A stretch of DNA of 64,000 nucleotides from Cellulomonas flavigena DSM 20109 (lineage in GTDB: Bacteria; Actinomycetota; Actinomycetes; Actinomycetales; Cellulomonadaceae), in assembly GCF_000092865.1 (NCBI RefSeq), contig NC_014151.1:4059180-4123179 (forward strand), written 5' to 3'. The position numbers were made by a program, and so were the translations under genes. The notes below the pieces were generated by a model, which did not search any database, was not told where the DNA came from, and saw only the letters and a list, made by a program, of their open reading frames with translations. Positions 24,193-33,485 of this stretch are shown piece by piece. Numbering within the stretch: the stretch's first letter is position 1; the number at the start of each line of letters is the position of its first letter.

Positions 24193-24225
24193 CGGGGCCC
24201 CGGACCGCACCGGTCCGGGGCCCCG
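24193..24225 (-). terminator. Strong hairpin terminator after the peptidoglycan-binding genes
   Basis: CGGGGCCCCGGACC (24193-24206) pairs perfectly over 14 bp with 24212-24225 across a five-base loop. It stands 28 bases after the stop of the gene at 24254-24727 (minus strand). Confidence 0.8.
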
Positions 24226-24253
24226 CGTGCGGCGCGTCACGCGCCGCCGGGCG

Positions 24254-24727
24254 TCACCACTTGTCCCAGCACCGCAGGTACTTGCCCGTGGTCGCCGAGT
24301 ACAGCGGCCACTTGATGCTGTTCCGGGTCACCTCGCCGGCGATGCCGTCCACCTCGATGCCCTCGCGGCGCTGCATCTGCCGGACCCGGTCCTCCGTGGT
24401 CGGGCCGAAGACCCCGTCCTCGGCGATCGCCGGCTCGTAGAGCGCCTTGTAGCAGGAGTTGTAGGCCTTCTGCAGCGCCTGGACGCCGGCCCCGGAGTCA
24501 CCGCGCTTGAGCCAGCACGGCACGTTGACCACACCGTTGGTCGCCCGGGGGATCAGCAGCCTGTACGTGTGGCTGAACTGCTCCTCCATGTAGTTGCAGT
24601 TGCCACCGACCCGGTCCCACGCCGCGGCCGGCGAGGCCGCCGCCCCGACCAGCAGCAGCGCCGTCGCGACCGCGGTGGCGACGAGCCGGTTCCGCGTCCT
24701 GGACCCGAAGGTTCGTGCGAGCTGCAT
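24254..24727 (-). CDS. Secreted peptidoglycan-binding-like protein
   Basis: 157 residues from the ATG at 24727, with GGAGGAG well placed upstream. Signal peptide (LVATAVATALLLVGAAASPAAA), then a Cys-containing mature part with a PG_binding_1-type fold: GDSGAGVQALQKAYN, EDGVFGPTTEDRVRQMQ and VDGIAGEVTRNSIKW. Such domains bind cell-wall peptidoglycan. No enzymatic domain is present. Six Cys suggest disulfides. It shares its layout with the upstream gene at 24804-25301; the two look like an old tandem duplication and are likely cotranscribed (76-base gap). Confidence 0.8.
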   Translation of the reverse strand: MQLARTFGSRTRNRLVATAVATALLLVGAAASPAAAWDRVGGNCNYMEEQFSHTYRLLIPRATNGVVNVPCWLKRGDSGAGVQALQKAYNSCYKALYEPAIAEDGVFGPTTEDRVRQMQRREGIEVDGIAGEVTRNSIKWPLYSATTGKYLRCWDKW

Positions 24728-24803
24728 CAGAGCTCCTCCTGAGGTGATCCCGTGGAGCGTTCGCTCCGCACGTGCCGTCGACCCGGTCCCGGCGTCCACG
24801 GCG

Positions 24804-25301
24804 TCAGCCCGCCAGGCAGCGCGGACCGTTGTAGCCGCCCTCCCAGGGGCCAGGCCACTTCATGTAGTGGTTGGTCGTCGGCCCGTAGACGCCGTCGACG
24901 GTGATCCCGAGCGACCGCTGGACGGCCTTGACCGCAGTGCGCGTCTTCGCACCGAAGTCACCGTCGACCGAGAGCAGGGCGAGACCCGCGGCGTTCAGCG
25001 TGGCCCTGTGGCACTCGTTGATCGCCGCCTGGAGCGCCTTCACGCCGGGGCCGCGCGACCCGTACTGCAGGTTGCACCTGACGAAGTACACCGTCGTGTT
25101 CGTCATCGGCATGTAGGGCCGGTGCACGTTCCAGCCGTAGTCGGGTCGCTCCGACCACGCGTAGTCCGCCGTCTCGCACTGCGGCGTCGCAGCATGGGCC
25201 GCCGGCGCGACCGCGACGGGGACCACGACGGACAGGGCGAAGACCGCACTCACGGCTGCGGCGGCACGACGGCTCCGCGTTCCCCACGTCATTCTGTTCA
25301 C
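24804..25301 (-). CDS. Secreted peptidoglycan-binding-like protein (paralogue)
   Basis: 165 residues from the GTG at 25301, chosen because GGAG lies five bases before it; the ATG at 25292 is the alternative. Signal peptide (AVFALSVVVPVAVAPAAHA). Mature part: GSRGPGVKALQAAINECH, VDGDFGAKTRTAVKAVQRSL and ITVDGVYGPTTNHYMKW, again a PG_binding_1-type domain without a catalytic partner, with three or four Cys. It resembles its downstream neighbour. Likely wall-binding proteins linked to the large SGNH protein by a shared upstream block. Confidence 0.8.
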   Translation of the reverse strand: MNRMTWGTRSRRAAAAVSAVFALSVVVPVAVAPAAHAATPQCETADYAWSERPDYGWNVHRPYMPMTNTTVYFVRCNLQYGSRGPGVKALQAAINECHRATLNAAGLALLSVDGDFGAKTRTAVKAVQRSLGITVDGVYGPTTNHYMKWPGPWEGGYNGPRCLAG

Positions 25302-25480
25302 TTCGACTCCTTCGGCTGGTGCCGCCCCCGGACGGGCACGGACGTCCTCGTCCGCCGTACCGCTCAGCAGCCACGCGGGAGACGCGTGCCGGACGGCCGG
25401 AACGCGCCGACCGTGCATGACACGACGGTGCCGCTACTCGTCGGGCAGCACTGCCCGCGCTCGCGCGACACCGTCACAAG

Positions 25481-25568
25481 CCCCCTGACTCGCCCGCCTA
25501 AGCGACCTGACGTGCGTCACATCGTGCCGGAGAAGGAGGTGCCGAACCAGGCGTTCCGGTGTGACCTG
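25481..25568 (-). promoter_or_regulatory. Conserved upstream block B (shared with 24072-24158)
   Basis: CCCCCTGACT (25481), TCACATCGTGCCGGAG (25517) and GTGTGACCTG (25559) repeat the block before the SGNH gene. The spacing between the last two (42 bases) is identical. It lies about 180 bases upstream of the peptidoglycan-binding gene, within the 373-base spacer to rplI, which otherwise holds only the rplI terminator. Suggests joint control of the secreted wall proteins, or duplication of one regulatory region. Confidence 0.5.
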
Positions 25569-25619
25569 GACCACGTCCGGCACCCCGCCGCAGCGACGGA
25601 CGCACCGCTGCCACGACGA

Positions 25620-25655
25620 CGAGGCCCCGCACCGCCGGAGCGGTACGGGGCCTCG
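25620..25655 (-). terminator. rplI operon terminator
   Basis: CGAGGCCCCG (25620-25629) pairs with CGGGGCCTCG (25646-25655); inside, ACCGC and GCGGT pair as well. It lies 20 bases after the rplI stop and closes the rpsF-ssb-rpsR-rplI operon. Confidence 0.8.
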
Positions 25656-25674
25656 TGAGCTCGCGGGGAGCGGG

Positions 25675-26124
25675 TCAGGCGGCGACGACCTTGACGGTCA
25701 CCTTGGCCGAGACCTCGGGGTGCAGGCGGACCTGCACCGTGTACTCGCCGGTCGACTTGATCGCCTGGGCGACCTCGATCTTGCGCTTGTCGACGGCCGG
25801 CGCGCCGGCGGCCGTGATCGCGGAGGCGATCTCGGCCGTGGTGACGGCACCGAACAGGCGGCCGGACTCGCCGGCCTTGGCCGACACCGTCACGGGGTTC
25901 GCCTGCAGCGAGTCCCGGATGGCCTTGGCCTCGTCGAGCGTGGCGATCTCGCGGGCCTTGCGGGCACGACGGATCGCGGAGACGTTCTTCTCCGCACCCT
26001 TGGTCCACGGCGTGGCCAGGTTGCGCGGGACGAGGTAGTTACGGGCGTACCCGTCCTTCACCTCGACGACGTCGCCGGGGGCACCGAGACCGGTGACCTC
26101 GTGGGTCAGGATGATCTTCGCCAT
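25675..26124 (-). CDS. rplI: 50S ribosomal protein L9
   Basis: 149 residues, normal length. The N-terminal signature [31 protein letters not shown] is split here as [14 protein letters not shown] followed by [14 protein letters not shown]; the long central helix and the C-terminal domain ([13 protein letters not shown]) are complete. L9 binds 23S rRNA at the base of the L1 stalk. Last gene of the operon, 14 bases after rpsR. Confidence 0.97.
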   Translation of the reverse strand: MAKIILTHEVTGLGAPGDVVEVKDGYARNYLVPRNLATPWTKGAEKNVSAIRRARKAREIATLDEAKAIRDSLQANPVTVSAKAGESGRLFGAVTTAEIASAITAAGAPAVDKRKIEVAQAIKSTGEYTVQVRLHPEVSAKVTVKVVAA

Positions 26125-26138
26125 GGGTCAGTCCTTCC

Positions 26139-26375
26139 TCAGCGCGCCGACGACGAGTACGGCAGGAGAGCCATCTCGCGCGCGTTCTTGACGGCACGGG
26201 CGATCTGGCGCTGCTCCTGCACGGAGACGCCGGTGACGCGACGCGCGCGGATCTTCCCGCGGTCGGAGATGAACTTGCGGAGCAGAGCCGTGTCCTTGTA
26301 GTCGACCGTCTCGATCTTGGCGGCCTTCAGGGGGTTCTGCTTCTTCTTGGGCTTGCGGACGACGGGCTTGGCCAT
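26139..26375 (-). CDS. rpsR: 30S ribosomal protein S18
   Basis: 78 residues with the S18 signature ([19 protein letters not shown], then [20 protein letters not shown]) and a basic N-terminus. No zinc-type Cys are present, so it is a C-minus form. It lies between ssb and rplI in the usual order. Confidence 0.97.
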   Translation of the reverse strand: MAKPVVRKPKKKQNPLKAAKIETVDYKDTALLRKFISDRGKIRARRVTGVSVQEQRQIARAVKNAREMALLPYSSSAR

Positions 26376-26398
26376 CGTGGTGCTCCTTGTCTGTGGAG

Positions 26399-26422
26399 CC
26401 CCGAGCGTTGCCGTGCTCGGGG
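26399..26422 (-). terminator. Hairpin between ssb and rpsR (attenuator)
   Basis: CCCCGAGC (26399-26406) and GCTCGGGG (26415-26422) form a perfect 8-bp stem in the ssb-rpsR spacer. It may lower the downstream transcript or stabilise an mRNA end; it cannot fully stop transcription if the operon is one unit. Confidence 0.45.
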
Positions 26423-26450
26423 ATGAGAGTTCAGGTGTGCGAGGCGCCGA

Positions 26451-26978
26451 TCAGAACGGGGGCTCGTCGGAGTAGCCGCCACCACCGCCACCCGCGGGCG
26501 TCGCCCACGGGTCGTCGGTCTGGCCGCCGCCGGACGAGCCGCCGCCACTGAAGCCACCGCCGCCGCCACCGCCGAAGCTGCCACCGCCGCCACCGAAGCC
26601 CCCACCGCCGGAGCGCTGGGTGCGGGTGACCTTGGCGGTCGCGTACCGCAGCGACGGGCCGACCTCGTCGACCTGCAGCTCGTACACGGTGCGCTTCTCG
26701 CCCTCGCGGGTCTCGTAGGACCGCTGCACGAGCCGGCCCTGCACGATGACGCGGGTGCCCTTGGTGAGGGACTCGGCGACGGACTCGGCCGCCTCACGCC
26801 AGATCGAGCAGCGCAGGAAGAGGGTGTCCCCGTCCTTCCACTCGTTGGACTGGCGGTCGAACGTGCGGGGCGTGGACGCGACGGTGAAGTTCGCGACCGC
26901 GGCGCCCGACGGGGTGAAGCGCAGCTCCGGGTCCCCGGTCAGGTTCCCGATCACCGTGATGGTGGTCTCGCCGGCCAT
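26451..26978 (-). CDS. ssb: Single-stranded DNA-binding protein
   Basis: 175 residues. The OB fold occupies about 1-110 ([39 protein letters not shown]). A Gly-rich linker follows, and the acidic tip DEPPF closes the protein; this tip binds partner proteins. It covers single-stranded DNA in replication and repair. Located between rpsF and rpsR as in nearly all actinobacteria. ATG at 26978 after GAGGAGG. Confidence 0.97.
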   Translation of the reverse strand: MAGETTITVIGNLTGDPELRFTPSGAAVANFTVASTPRTFDRQSNEWKDGDTLFLRCSIWREAAESVAESLTKGTRVIVQGRLVQRSYETREGEKRTVYELQVDEVGPSLRYATAKVTRTQRSGGGGFGGGGGSFGGGGGGGFSGGGSSGGGQTDDPWATPAGGGGGGYSDEPPF

Positions 26979-27071
26979 GACGGCCTCCTCGCTCGTTCGG
27001 AAGGTTCGGCTGCGGCGTGGCGCCGCGGGTGCTGGGGCCCGACGCTAGCGACGGGCACCGACAGGAAGGAC

Positions 27072-27365
27072 TCAGACCTCGCGGCGGAGCACCTTCGTGC
27101 GCAGGACGACCTCGTTGAGGCCGAGCTGTCGGTCCAGCTCCTTGGCCGTGGCGGGCGACGCGGTGAAGTCGACGACGGCGTAGATGCCCTCGGCCTTCTT
27201 CTTGATGTCGTACGCGAGGCGACGACGGCCCCACACGTCCACCTTGTCGACGGTGCCCCCGTCGGTCTTCACGACCGACAGGTACTTGTCGAGCGACGGG
27301 GCGACGGTGCGCTCCTCGATCTCGGGGTCGAGGATGATCATGATCTCGTACTGACGCAGGCTCAT
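27072..27365 (-). CDS. rpsF: 30S ribosomal protein S6
   Basis: 97 residues from the ATG at 27365, chosen over the GTG at 27371 because AGGAGG lies five bases before it. The sequence [20 protein letters not shown], then [20 protein letters not shown], is characteristic. S6 pairs with S18 on 16S rRNA. First gene of the operon with ssb, rpsR and rplI. Confidence 0.97.
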   Translation of the reverse strand: MSLRQYEIMIILDPEIEERTVAPSLDKYLSVVKTDGGTVDKVDVWGRRRLAYDIKKKAEGIYAVVDFTASPATAKELDRQLGLNEVVLRTKVLRREV

Positions 27366-27532
27366 ACCCACCTCCTCTGGTCTCGGCGGTCACGGTCGTT
27401 CCGTGACAGGAGGGTTCTCGTGCGTCTCGACGCGCCCGCGCACCGACGTGGGTCGGGTGATGGGCACGACGAACCGTCCGCGAGGGACGGCGGTCGCCCA
27501 GCGTACCGGTTGCCGGGCAGTTCCCCGAATCG

Positions 27533-27566
27533 CCCCGGGGGACCACCTGACGGTGGTCCCCCGGGG
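27533..27566 (-). terminator. Strong hairpin terminator after the PBP gene
   Basis: A perfect 15-bp stem: CCCCGGGGGACCACC (27533-27547) with GGTGGTCCCCCGGGG (27552-27566), loop TGAC. It lies 10 bases after the PBP stop (minus strand). Confidence 0.85.
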
Positions 27567-27576
27567 TGGTCGGCTG

Positions 27577-29988
27577 CTACCCGTTGGGCGGCGGCTGCTG
27601 CCCGCCGCCGGCGTCGGGCGGCGGCGCGGACTGCGTCGGCTCGGGCGTCGGGGACGGGGCGGGCGGCGGCGTCGGCGAGGGCGTCGGCTGCGGCGCACCC
27701 GACGAGACGACCAGCGTGACCGTGGCGCCCGCGGCGAGCGTCGTGCCCTCACCGGGCTCGACGCGGATGACCCGGCCCGCCGGGACGGTGGCCGACCGCT
27801 CGTTGGCGATCCGGGCCACGAGACCGGCACCCTGGAGGGCGCCGGAGGCGTCCGCCTCGGTCCGGCCCGCGAGCCCGGACGGCACCTGGGTCTCCGCCGG
27901 TGCCTGCGTCTCCTCGGCCGTCGGCGCCACCTCGGTCGGCGTGGCGGACGCCGTCACGGTGGGCTTCTTGCCGACGTTCGCGCGCGGCGGGAACTGCTGG
28001 ATCTCCTGGTAGCGCGGGTCGGCGAAGACCTTGCCCATGTAGTCGGCCCACAGCAGCGCGGGGAACGTCGAGCCGTTGACCGAGCTGAACTGCCCCCACC
28101 CGTCGATCGAGTCGAGCCCCTTGCCGTCCTCGGCCAGCTGGGACAGCGAGACCGCGGTGGACAGCTGCGGGACGTAGCCGACGAACCACGCGCCCTTGTT
28201 GAGCGTCTCCGAGCCCGTCTTGCCCGCGATCGGCCTGTCGAGCCTGCTGACCTGGGCCTTGCCGGAGCCCTGCTCCACCACCTGCGTCATCGCGTACGTC
28301 GCGTCCGCCATGACGTCGGCCGGGAACACGTTCTGGCCCGTGGTGTCCGGCTGCCACGCGACCGCGCCGCTGCTGTCGTTGACCTGCTGCACGATGTGCG
28401 GCGCTCGGCGGACCCCCTGTGCGGCGAACGTCGCGTACGCCCCGGCCATGTCGATGGGGTGGACGAAGTCGGTGCCGAGCACGTTCGAGATGTTGGTCTC
28501 GAGCGGTGTCGTGATGCCCGCCGTCTCGGCGACCTTCTTGGTGTTGTCCGCCCCCACCTGGATGTTCAGCTGCGCGTAGACCGTGTTCACGGAGTCCGCG
28601 GTGGCCCGGACCAGGTCGATCGGGCCGTAGTCCCGGTTCGGGTAGTTGGGCACCGGCTTGCCGTTCTCCCACTGCGGGAAGCTCTGCGGCGAGTCACCGT
28701 TGTACGTCGTCGCCAGGCTGGTGCCCTGCTGGAGCGCGGCGACCAGGGTGAAGGGCTTGAACGTGGAGGCCGCGGGCACCTTGTCGAACGTCGCGGTGTT
28801 TCTCGTGTCGGTGAGGTAGTCCGGCCCGCCGTACAGCGCGACGATGCCGCCCGTGGCCGGGTCGACCGTCGAGATCGAGACGCGCAGCCGCTCGTGCGGC
28901 ACCGCCCCGTCCGACAGGGCACCGGTCCGCAGGCCCTCGGCGGACTCGACGGCCATCTGCTGCAGGGCCGGGTCGATCGTCGTGAGCACCTTCAGGCCCG
29001 CGGTCTTCAGCTCGCCCTCGGTCCAGAACTTGGTCGCGACCAGTTCCTTCTCGACCATCTTCAGCAGGTACCCGTTGGGCCCGCGGTAGGTCTCGGACTC
29101 CTGGTACACCTCGAAGGGCGGGAACGTCTGGGCGGCGCGCTCCTCGGCCGTCAGCCACTCCATCTCCACCATGCGGTCGAGGATGATGTTCCAGCGCTGC
29201 TCCGCCTTCGGGCGGTCGTTGGCGGGGTCCCAGTTGTTCGGTGACGGGATGACGGCCGCGAGGAGCGCCGCCTGCGCCACCGTGAGGTCCTTGGCGTCGA
29301 CCTTGAAGTACGACTGCGCGGCCGCCTGGATGCCGTAGGAGTCCCGGCCGAAGTAGATGGTGTTGAGGTAGCGCCCCATGATCATCTCTTTGGACTCGGT
29401 CCGCGCGATGCGGATCGCGATGATCGCTTCCTTGGCCTTGCCCCAGTAGTCGGTCGTGGAGTCCTGGTAGTAGCGCTCGACGTACTGCTGGGTCAGCGTC
29501 GACCCGCCCTGCGTCGGCTTGCCCTGGATGTTGTTGATGAAGGCGCGCGCCATGCCGCTCAGCGAGATCCCGCTGTTGGTGAAGAACGTCTTGTCCTCGC
29601 CGGCCGCCACGGCCTGACCGATGTGCTCCGGCAGCGTCCCGTAGTCGACGAGCTCGCGCCGCTGGTCGGCGAACGTCCCCATGACCTCGCCCGGCGTGCC
29701 CGGTTCCGGCCCGGCGAAGTACACGGTCGTCGTCTGGTAGTTGACCTCCGCCAGCGGGCTGTCCTGCTTGATGAGCGCGAAGGCGGCGACCCCCGCGCCG
29801 AGGACGAGGAAGATCATCCCGATGAACGTGCCCAGGACGACGCGCCACGACGGCAGCCACCGGTGCAGGCCCGTGTGCTCACGGCGGGGGTAGTTCCAGA
29901 AACCCTGGCGTTCGCGCGCGGACGGGGCGGTTCGCCGGGTCGCGCGCCGGGCGCGCGACGGCGCTGCGCGGCGGTTGCTGGCTGCCAA
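27577..29988 (-). CDS. Class A penicillin-binding protein with PASTA domain
   Basis: About 803 residues from a TTG at 29988; upstream the frame stays open but without a plausible start. Basic N-terminus, one membrane helix (VVLGTFIGMIFLVLGAGVAAF), then a GT51 transglycosylase domain (AAGEDKTFFTNSG with its catalytic Glu, GGSTLTQQYVER) and a transpeptidase domain with SxxK (ASTFKPF), SxN (SVN) and KTG (KTGSE). A single PASTA-like domain and a Pro-rich tail close it. It polymerises and crosslinks peptidoglycan outside the membrane. Syntenic with ponA1 of mycobacteria. Confidence 0.93.
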   Translation of the reverse strand: MAASNRRAAPSRARRATRRTAPSARERQGFWNYPRREHTGLHRWLPSWRVVLGTFIGMIFLVLGAGVAAFALIKQDSPLAEVNYQTTTVYFAGPEPGTPGEVMGTFADQRRELVDYGTLPEHIGQAVAAGEDKTFFTNSGISLSGMARAFINNIQGKPTQGGSTLTQQYVERYYQDSTTDYWGKAKEAIIAIRIARTESKEMIMGRYLNTIYFGRDSYGIQAAAQSYFKVDAKDLTVAQAALLAAVIPSPNNWDPANDRPKAEQRWNIILDRMVEMEWLTAEERAAQTFPPFEVYQESETYRGPNGYLLKMVEKELVATKFWTEGELKTAGLKVLTTIDPALQQMAVESAEGLRTGALSDGAVPHERLRVSISTVDPATGGIVALYGGPDYLTDTRNTATFDKVPAASTFKPFTLVAALQQGTSLATTYNGDSPQSFPQWENGKPVPNYPNRDYGPIDLVRATADSVNTVYAQLNIQVGADNTKKVAETAGITTPLETNISNVLGTDFVHPIDMAGAYATFAAQGVRRAPHIVQQVNDSSGAVAWQPDTTGQNVFPADVMADATYAMTQVVEQGSGKAQVSRLDRPIAGKTGSETLNKGAWFVGYVPQLSTAVSLSQLAEDGKGLDSIDGWGQFSSVNGSTFPALLWADYMGKVFADPRYQEIQQFPPRANVGKKPTVTASATPTEVAPTAEETQAPAETQVPSGLAGRTEADASGALQGAGLVARIANERSATVPAGRVIRVEPGEGTTLAAGATVTLVVSSGAPQPTPSPTPPPAPSPTPEPTQSAPPPDAGGGQQPPPNG

Positions 29989-30233
29989 CAGGGAACCTCT
30001 CGTGCCGACGACTCGTGCTGCTGCGCCCGGCGTGACGGACGGGCTGGGTGCCGTCCGGGGGCGCTGCCGGGCCTCAGTATGGACGAACCACCTGGGCCCG
30101 CCAGCCCAGATCGTGCGCGTACGTCCGGATGGGTCGGACCCTTCACATGATCCGCACGGGACGACGACGCCGCGGTGACGGCGGTCACCGCGGCGTGCGG
30201 CGCACGCCGCCCGGGCGGGCCCCGGCCCGCGTG

Positions 30234-30286
30234 TTGTGCGGGAGCCCGCACCCGACATACTCTGCGGATGTATCGAGCTGATACAT
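30234..30286 (+). promoter_or_regulatory. Promoter and palindromic operator of the padR-ino1 operon
   Basis: TTGTGC (30234-30239) and CATACT (30256-30261), 16 bases apart, look like -35 and -10 boxes. ATGTATC (30268-30274) and GATACAT (30280-30286) form a perfect 7-bp inverted repeat with a 5-base spacer, covering the expected transcription start. ATGT...ACAT palindromes are typical PadR sites, so PadR probably represses its own operon here. Confidence 0.7.
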
Positions 30287-30319
30287 CGGTGGGAACGGCG
30301 ACACGGGCTGGAGGGTGCG

Positions 30320-30958
30320 ATGCGCGGACGCTCGGACGTGCTCGAGCCGGCGATCCTCGGCCTGCTCGCCGAGTCCCCCATGCACGGCTACGAGCTGCGC
30401 AAGCGTCTGAACCTGGTGCTCGGCTCGTTCCGCGCCCTGTCCTACGGCTCGCTGTACCCGTGCCTCAAGGGCCTGGTGGAGCGGGGCTGGATCGTCGGCG
30501 AGGACGCCCCGGACGACCGCACCGTGGCGAGCCGCCGCGCGCGGATCGTCTACCAGCTCACCGCCGACGGCAAGGAGCACCTGCAGCAGGTGCTCGCCTC
30601 CTCGGGCCCGGCGGCCTGGGAGGACGAGAACTTCGACGTGCGCTTCGCGTTCTTCGCGCAGACGGACGCCGAGACCCGGATGCGGATCCTCGAGGGTCGC
30701 CGCATCCGGCTGACCGAGCGGCTGGAGACGTTCCGCCAGTCGTTCGCCCGGACCCGTGAGCGCATGGACGAGTACACGCTCGAGCTCCAGCGCCACGGTC
30801 TGGAGCAGGTGGAGCGCGAGGTCCGCTGGCTCGACGACCTCATCGACAACGAGCGGGGCGTGCGTCGCGCGCGCCCCGAGGGCGGTGGCCGCCCGGCCGC
30901 CGCCGCAGACGACGCCGAGGGAACATCCGAGGCGCGAAACGAGAAGGAGCGAGGATGA
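30320..30958 (+). CDS. PadR-family transcriptional regulator
   Basis: 212 residues from the ATG at 30320, preceded by GGAGGG; a longer open frame to 30236 covers the promoter and is rejected. PadR winged helix: [20 protein letters not shown], then [19 protein letters not shown]-terminal coiled-coil (about 110-180) mediates dimerisation. Its stop overlaps the ino1 start (ATGA), so it is cotranscribed. A PadR gene next to ino1 is common in actinobacteria. The ligand is unknown. Confidence 0.92.
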   Translation: MRGRSDVLEPAILGLLAESPMHGYELRKRLNLVLGSFRALSYGSLYPCLKGLVERGWIVGEDAPDDRTVASRRARIVYQLTADGKEHLQQVLASSGPAAWEDENFDVRFAFFAQTDAETRMRILEGRRIRLTERLETFRQSFARTRERMDEYTLELQRHGLEQVEREVRWLDDLIDNERGVRRARPEGGGRPAAAADDAEGTSEARNEKERG

Positions 30959-32049
30959 CCTCCATCCGCGTCGCCATCGTCGGCGTCGGCAACTGCGCCG
31001 CATCGCTGGTCCAGGGCGTGCACTACTACCGGGACGCCGACCCGGCGGGCAAGGTCCCGGGACTCATGCACGTGCAGTTCGGTGACTACCACGTGCGGGA
31101 CATCGAGTTCGTGGCCGCGTTCGACGTGGACGCCAAGAAGGTCGGGTTCGACCTGTCGGAGGCGATCTTCAACTCCGAGAACAACACCATCAAGATCTCC
31201 GACGTCCCGCCGCTGGGCGTCACGGTGTCGCGCGGTCACACGCTCGACGGCATCGGCAAGTACTACGCGCAGACGATCGAGGAGTCGGACGCCGAGCCCG
31301 TCGACGTCGTCCAGACGCTGAAGGACACGCAGGCCGACGTCCTCGTCTGCTACCTGCCCGTCGGCTCCGAGGCCGCCGCGAAGTACTACGCGCAGTGCGC
31401 GATCGACGCGGGCGTCGCCTTCGTCAACGCCCTGCCGGTGTTCATCGCGTCCGACCCGGAGTGGGCCGCGAAGTTCGAGGCCGCGGGTGTGCCGATCGTC
31501 GGTGACGACATCAAGTCGCAGGTCGGCGCGACCATCACGCACCGCGTGCTCGCGCGCCTCTTCGAGGACCGCGGCGTCATCCTGGACCGCACGTACCAGC
31601 TGAACGTCGGCGGCAACATGGACTTCAAGAACATGCTCGAGCGCGAGCGCCTGGAGTCCAAGAAGCTCTCGAAGACGCAGGCCGTCACGTCGAACCTCGA
31701 GGACGGTCCGCTGGCCGGCAAGAAGGAGGACCGCAACGTCCACATCGGCCCGTCGGACTACGTCGCGTGGCTCGACGACCGCAAGTGGGCGTACGTGCGC
31801 CTCGAGGGCCGCGCGTTCGGCGAGGTGCCCCTGAGCCTGGAGTACAAGCTCGAGGTCTGGGACTCCCCGAACTCCGCGGGCATCATCATCGACGCGCTGC
31901 GCGCCGCGAAGATCGCGAAGGACCGCGGCATCGGCGGCCCGATCCTGTCGGCGTCGACGTACTTCATGAAGTCCCCGCCGGTGCAGATGGAGGACCAGAA
32001 GGGCCGCGCCCAGGTCGAGGCCTTCATCCGCGGCGAGCTCGAGCGCTGA
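30955..32049 (+). CDS. ino1: Inositol-3-phosphate synthase
   Basis: 364 residues, the size of actinobacterial enzymes. The NAD-binding motif is [16 protein letters not shown] at the N-terminus. Later motifs are [26 protein letters not shown] and [12 protein letters not shown]. The enzyme turns glucose 6-phosphate into inositol 3-phosphate, the starting point for phosphatidylinositol, mycothiol and related glycolipids. Start overlaps padR by 4 bases. A strong hairpin follows the stop. Confidence 0.96.
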   Translation: MTSIRVAIVGVGNCAASLVQGVHYYRDADPAGKVPGLMHVQFGDYHVRDIEFVAAFDVDAKKVGFDLSEAIFNSENNTIKISDVPPLGVTVSRGHTLDGIGKYYAQTIEESDAEPVDVVQTLKDTQADVLVCYLPVGSEAAAKYYAQCAIDAGVAFVNALPVFIASDPEWAAKFEAAGVPIVGDDIKSQVGATITHRVLARLFEDRGVILDRTYQLNVGGNMDFKNMLERERLESKKLSKTQAVTSNLEDGPLAGKKEDRNVHIGPSDYVAWLDDRKWAYVRLEGRAFGEVPLSLEYKLEVWDSPNSAGIIIDALRAAKIAKDRGIGGPILSASTYFMKSPPVQMEDQKGRAQVEAFIRGELER

Positions 32050-32064
32050 CCCGAGCTCCCCGCT

Positions 32065-32111
32065 GAGCGTGAAGCGTTGTTGCCGGATCCCGGCAGCAAC
32101 GCTTCACGCTC
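32065..32111 (+). terminator. Very strong hairpin terminator after ino1
   Basis: A near-perfect stem of about 22 bp: GAGCGTGAAGCGTTG (32065-32079) pairs with CAACGCTTCACGCTC (32097-32111), and TGCCGG with CCGGCA inside. TTCT follows. It lies between ino1 (plus) and the converging gene at 32133, and can serve both. Confidence 0.9.
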
Positions 32112-32132
32112 TTCTGCGAGGCGGCTCCCCGG

Positions 32133-33485
32133 CTAGCCCGCGAGGATCGTGGAGGTGGTGGCCGAGATCCACTGCTCCCCGGCGGCGAGGCCGTCGGACG
32201 ACGGGGGGCTCGCGATCTGCGTCGTGGTGCCCGTCGCCACGTCGTAGGTCAGGACCCGGAGCGGGCCGCCCCCGCCGGAGCACGCGTCGCCGACGGTGAG
32301 GAGGACGACGTCCCCGGCGACCTGCTGTACCCGCACCGAGGCCTCACCGGCCGGGATGCCCTCGGCCGGGAACGGCAGGTCCTGCAGCGTGCCCGCCATC
32401 GGGTCGAGCAGACCCCACCCGCGGGTGCACTCGACGTCGAAGGTGTGCTGCACCACCAGGCGGCCGTCCCCGATCCGCCCGCCGCTGCTGTACGGGAGGG
32501 TGCTGGCGGGCAGGTCGAGCGGCACGCCGGCGGCACGCGGGTCGTCCGCGTCGAACCGGAGCACCTCGGAGACGGCCGGCGCGCTCTCCTCCCAGCCCAG
32601 GCACGTCACCAGGAGACCGGATGCCTCCCACGCCAGCACGTGGCAGTCCTCGGACGGCGTGACCAGGTCGGTGACCTGGCCCGACGTCACGTCGACGGTG
32701 GCGAGCGACCCGTCGACCGTCCCGGCGACCCGCGTGCCGGCCGGGTCCAGGACGGGACCGCGGACGAACGGCAGCTCACGGACCACGGTCGTACCGTCGT
32801 ACACGGCCAGCCCGGCCTCCAGCTCGCCGACCCACACGTCGAGCCCTGCCGACGTCGTCCCCACGCGCACCTCCATGCCCGCGAGCTCCGTGAGCGCTGT
32901 GATCTCGCCCGTGAGCAGGTCGAGGCGCGCGGCGGTCCGCTCGCCGTCCTCGTCCACGCTCACCGTGGCCTCGGTGGTGCCGGCCTCCCAGCCGACCAGG
33001 TCGACGGTCGGGCCCAGCGGCAGGTCGAGCACGCGGTACCGGGTGCCGTCGGGCGCCACTGCGTCCACGACGTTCGCGGACGCCTCCGGCATCCCGTCGC
33101 CGCTCTCGGAGAGGGCGACCGGCCGCTGCACCGTCAGCACCCACCCCGGGGTCGCCGTCTCGAGGGTCCCGGGCGGCATGACGAGGGCGGGCTCGAGACC
33201 CGGTGCGTCGGGCGCGGCGTCGGACGTCGGCCCCGCCGACGGCTCGGGCGTGGGCGACGTCGACTCCGCGGGCTGCGGGGTCCCGTCACGCGCCAGACCG
33301 AGCCACCCCCCGGCGCCGAGGACGAGGACGAGCGCGCTCACGCCGAGCACCTCGGCCGCGTGGCGGCGACGGCGGCGGCGGCGGATACCTGTCAGCAGCG
33401 CGTCGTGCCGCGCGTCGTCGAGCGTGGTCCCGGCCTCGCCGAGGGCCCGGTGGGTGCGGGCGAGCAGGTCGTGCACGTCGGTCAT
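32133..33485 (-). CDS. Membrane-anchored beta-propeller-like protein, partner of an ECF sigma factor (copy 1)
   Basis: 450 residues from the ATG at 33485. Cytoplasmic N-terminus (about 40 residues), Arg-rich stretch, one membrane helix (VLGVSALVLVLGAGGWLGLA), Pro/Ser/Thr-rich linker, and a large outer domain of WD/YVTN-like blades. The start overlaps the stop of the sigma gene upstream (ATGA). The same layout recurs at 34177 and 39332. A role as anti-sigma factor/sensor fits the pairing, but the short N-terminus shows no known anti-sigma domain. Confidence 0.7.
   Translation of the reverse strand: MTDVHDLLARTHRALGEAGTTLDDARHDALLTGIRRRRRRRHAAEVLGVSALVLVLGAGGWLGLARDGTPQPAESTSPTPEPSAGPTSDAAPDAPGLEPALVMPPGTLETATPGWVLTVQRPVALSESGDGMPEASANVVDAVAPDGTRYRVLDLPLGPTVDLVGWEAGTTEATVSVDEDGERTAARLDLLTGEITALTELAGMEVRVGTTSAGLDVWVGELEAGLAVYDGTTVVRELPFVRGPVLDPAGTRVAGTVDGSLATVDVTSGQVTDLVTPSEDCHVLAWEASGLLVTCLGWEESAPAVSEVLRFDADDPRAAGVPLDLPASTLPYSSGGRIGDGRLVVQHTFDVECTRGWGLLDPMAGTLQDLPFPAEGIPAGEASVRVQQVAGDVVLLTVGDACSGGGGPLRVLTYDVATGTTTQIASPPSSDGLAAGEQWISATTSTILAG

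Noticed and set aside
24072..25568. c-di-AMP (ydaO) riboswitch before the wall-protein genes
   Set aside because: The expected conserved G-rich stretches and pairing of that class could not be found in the leaders.
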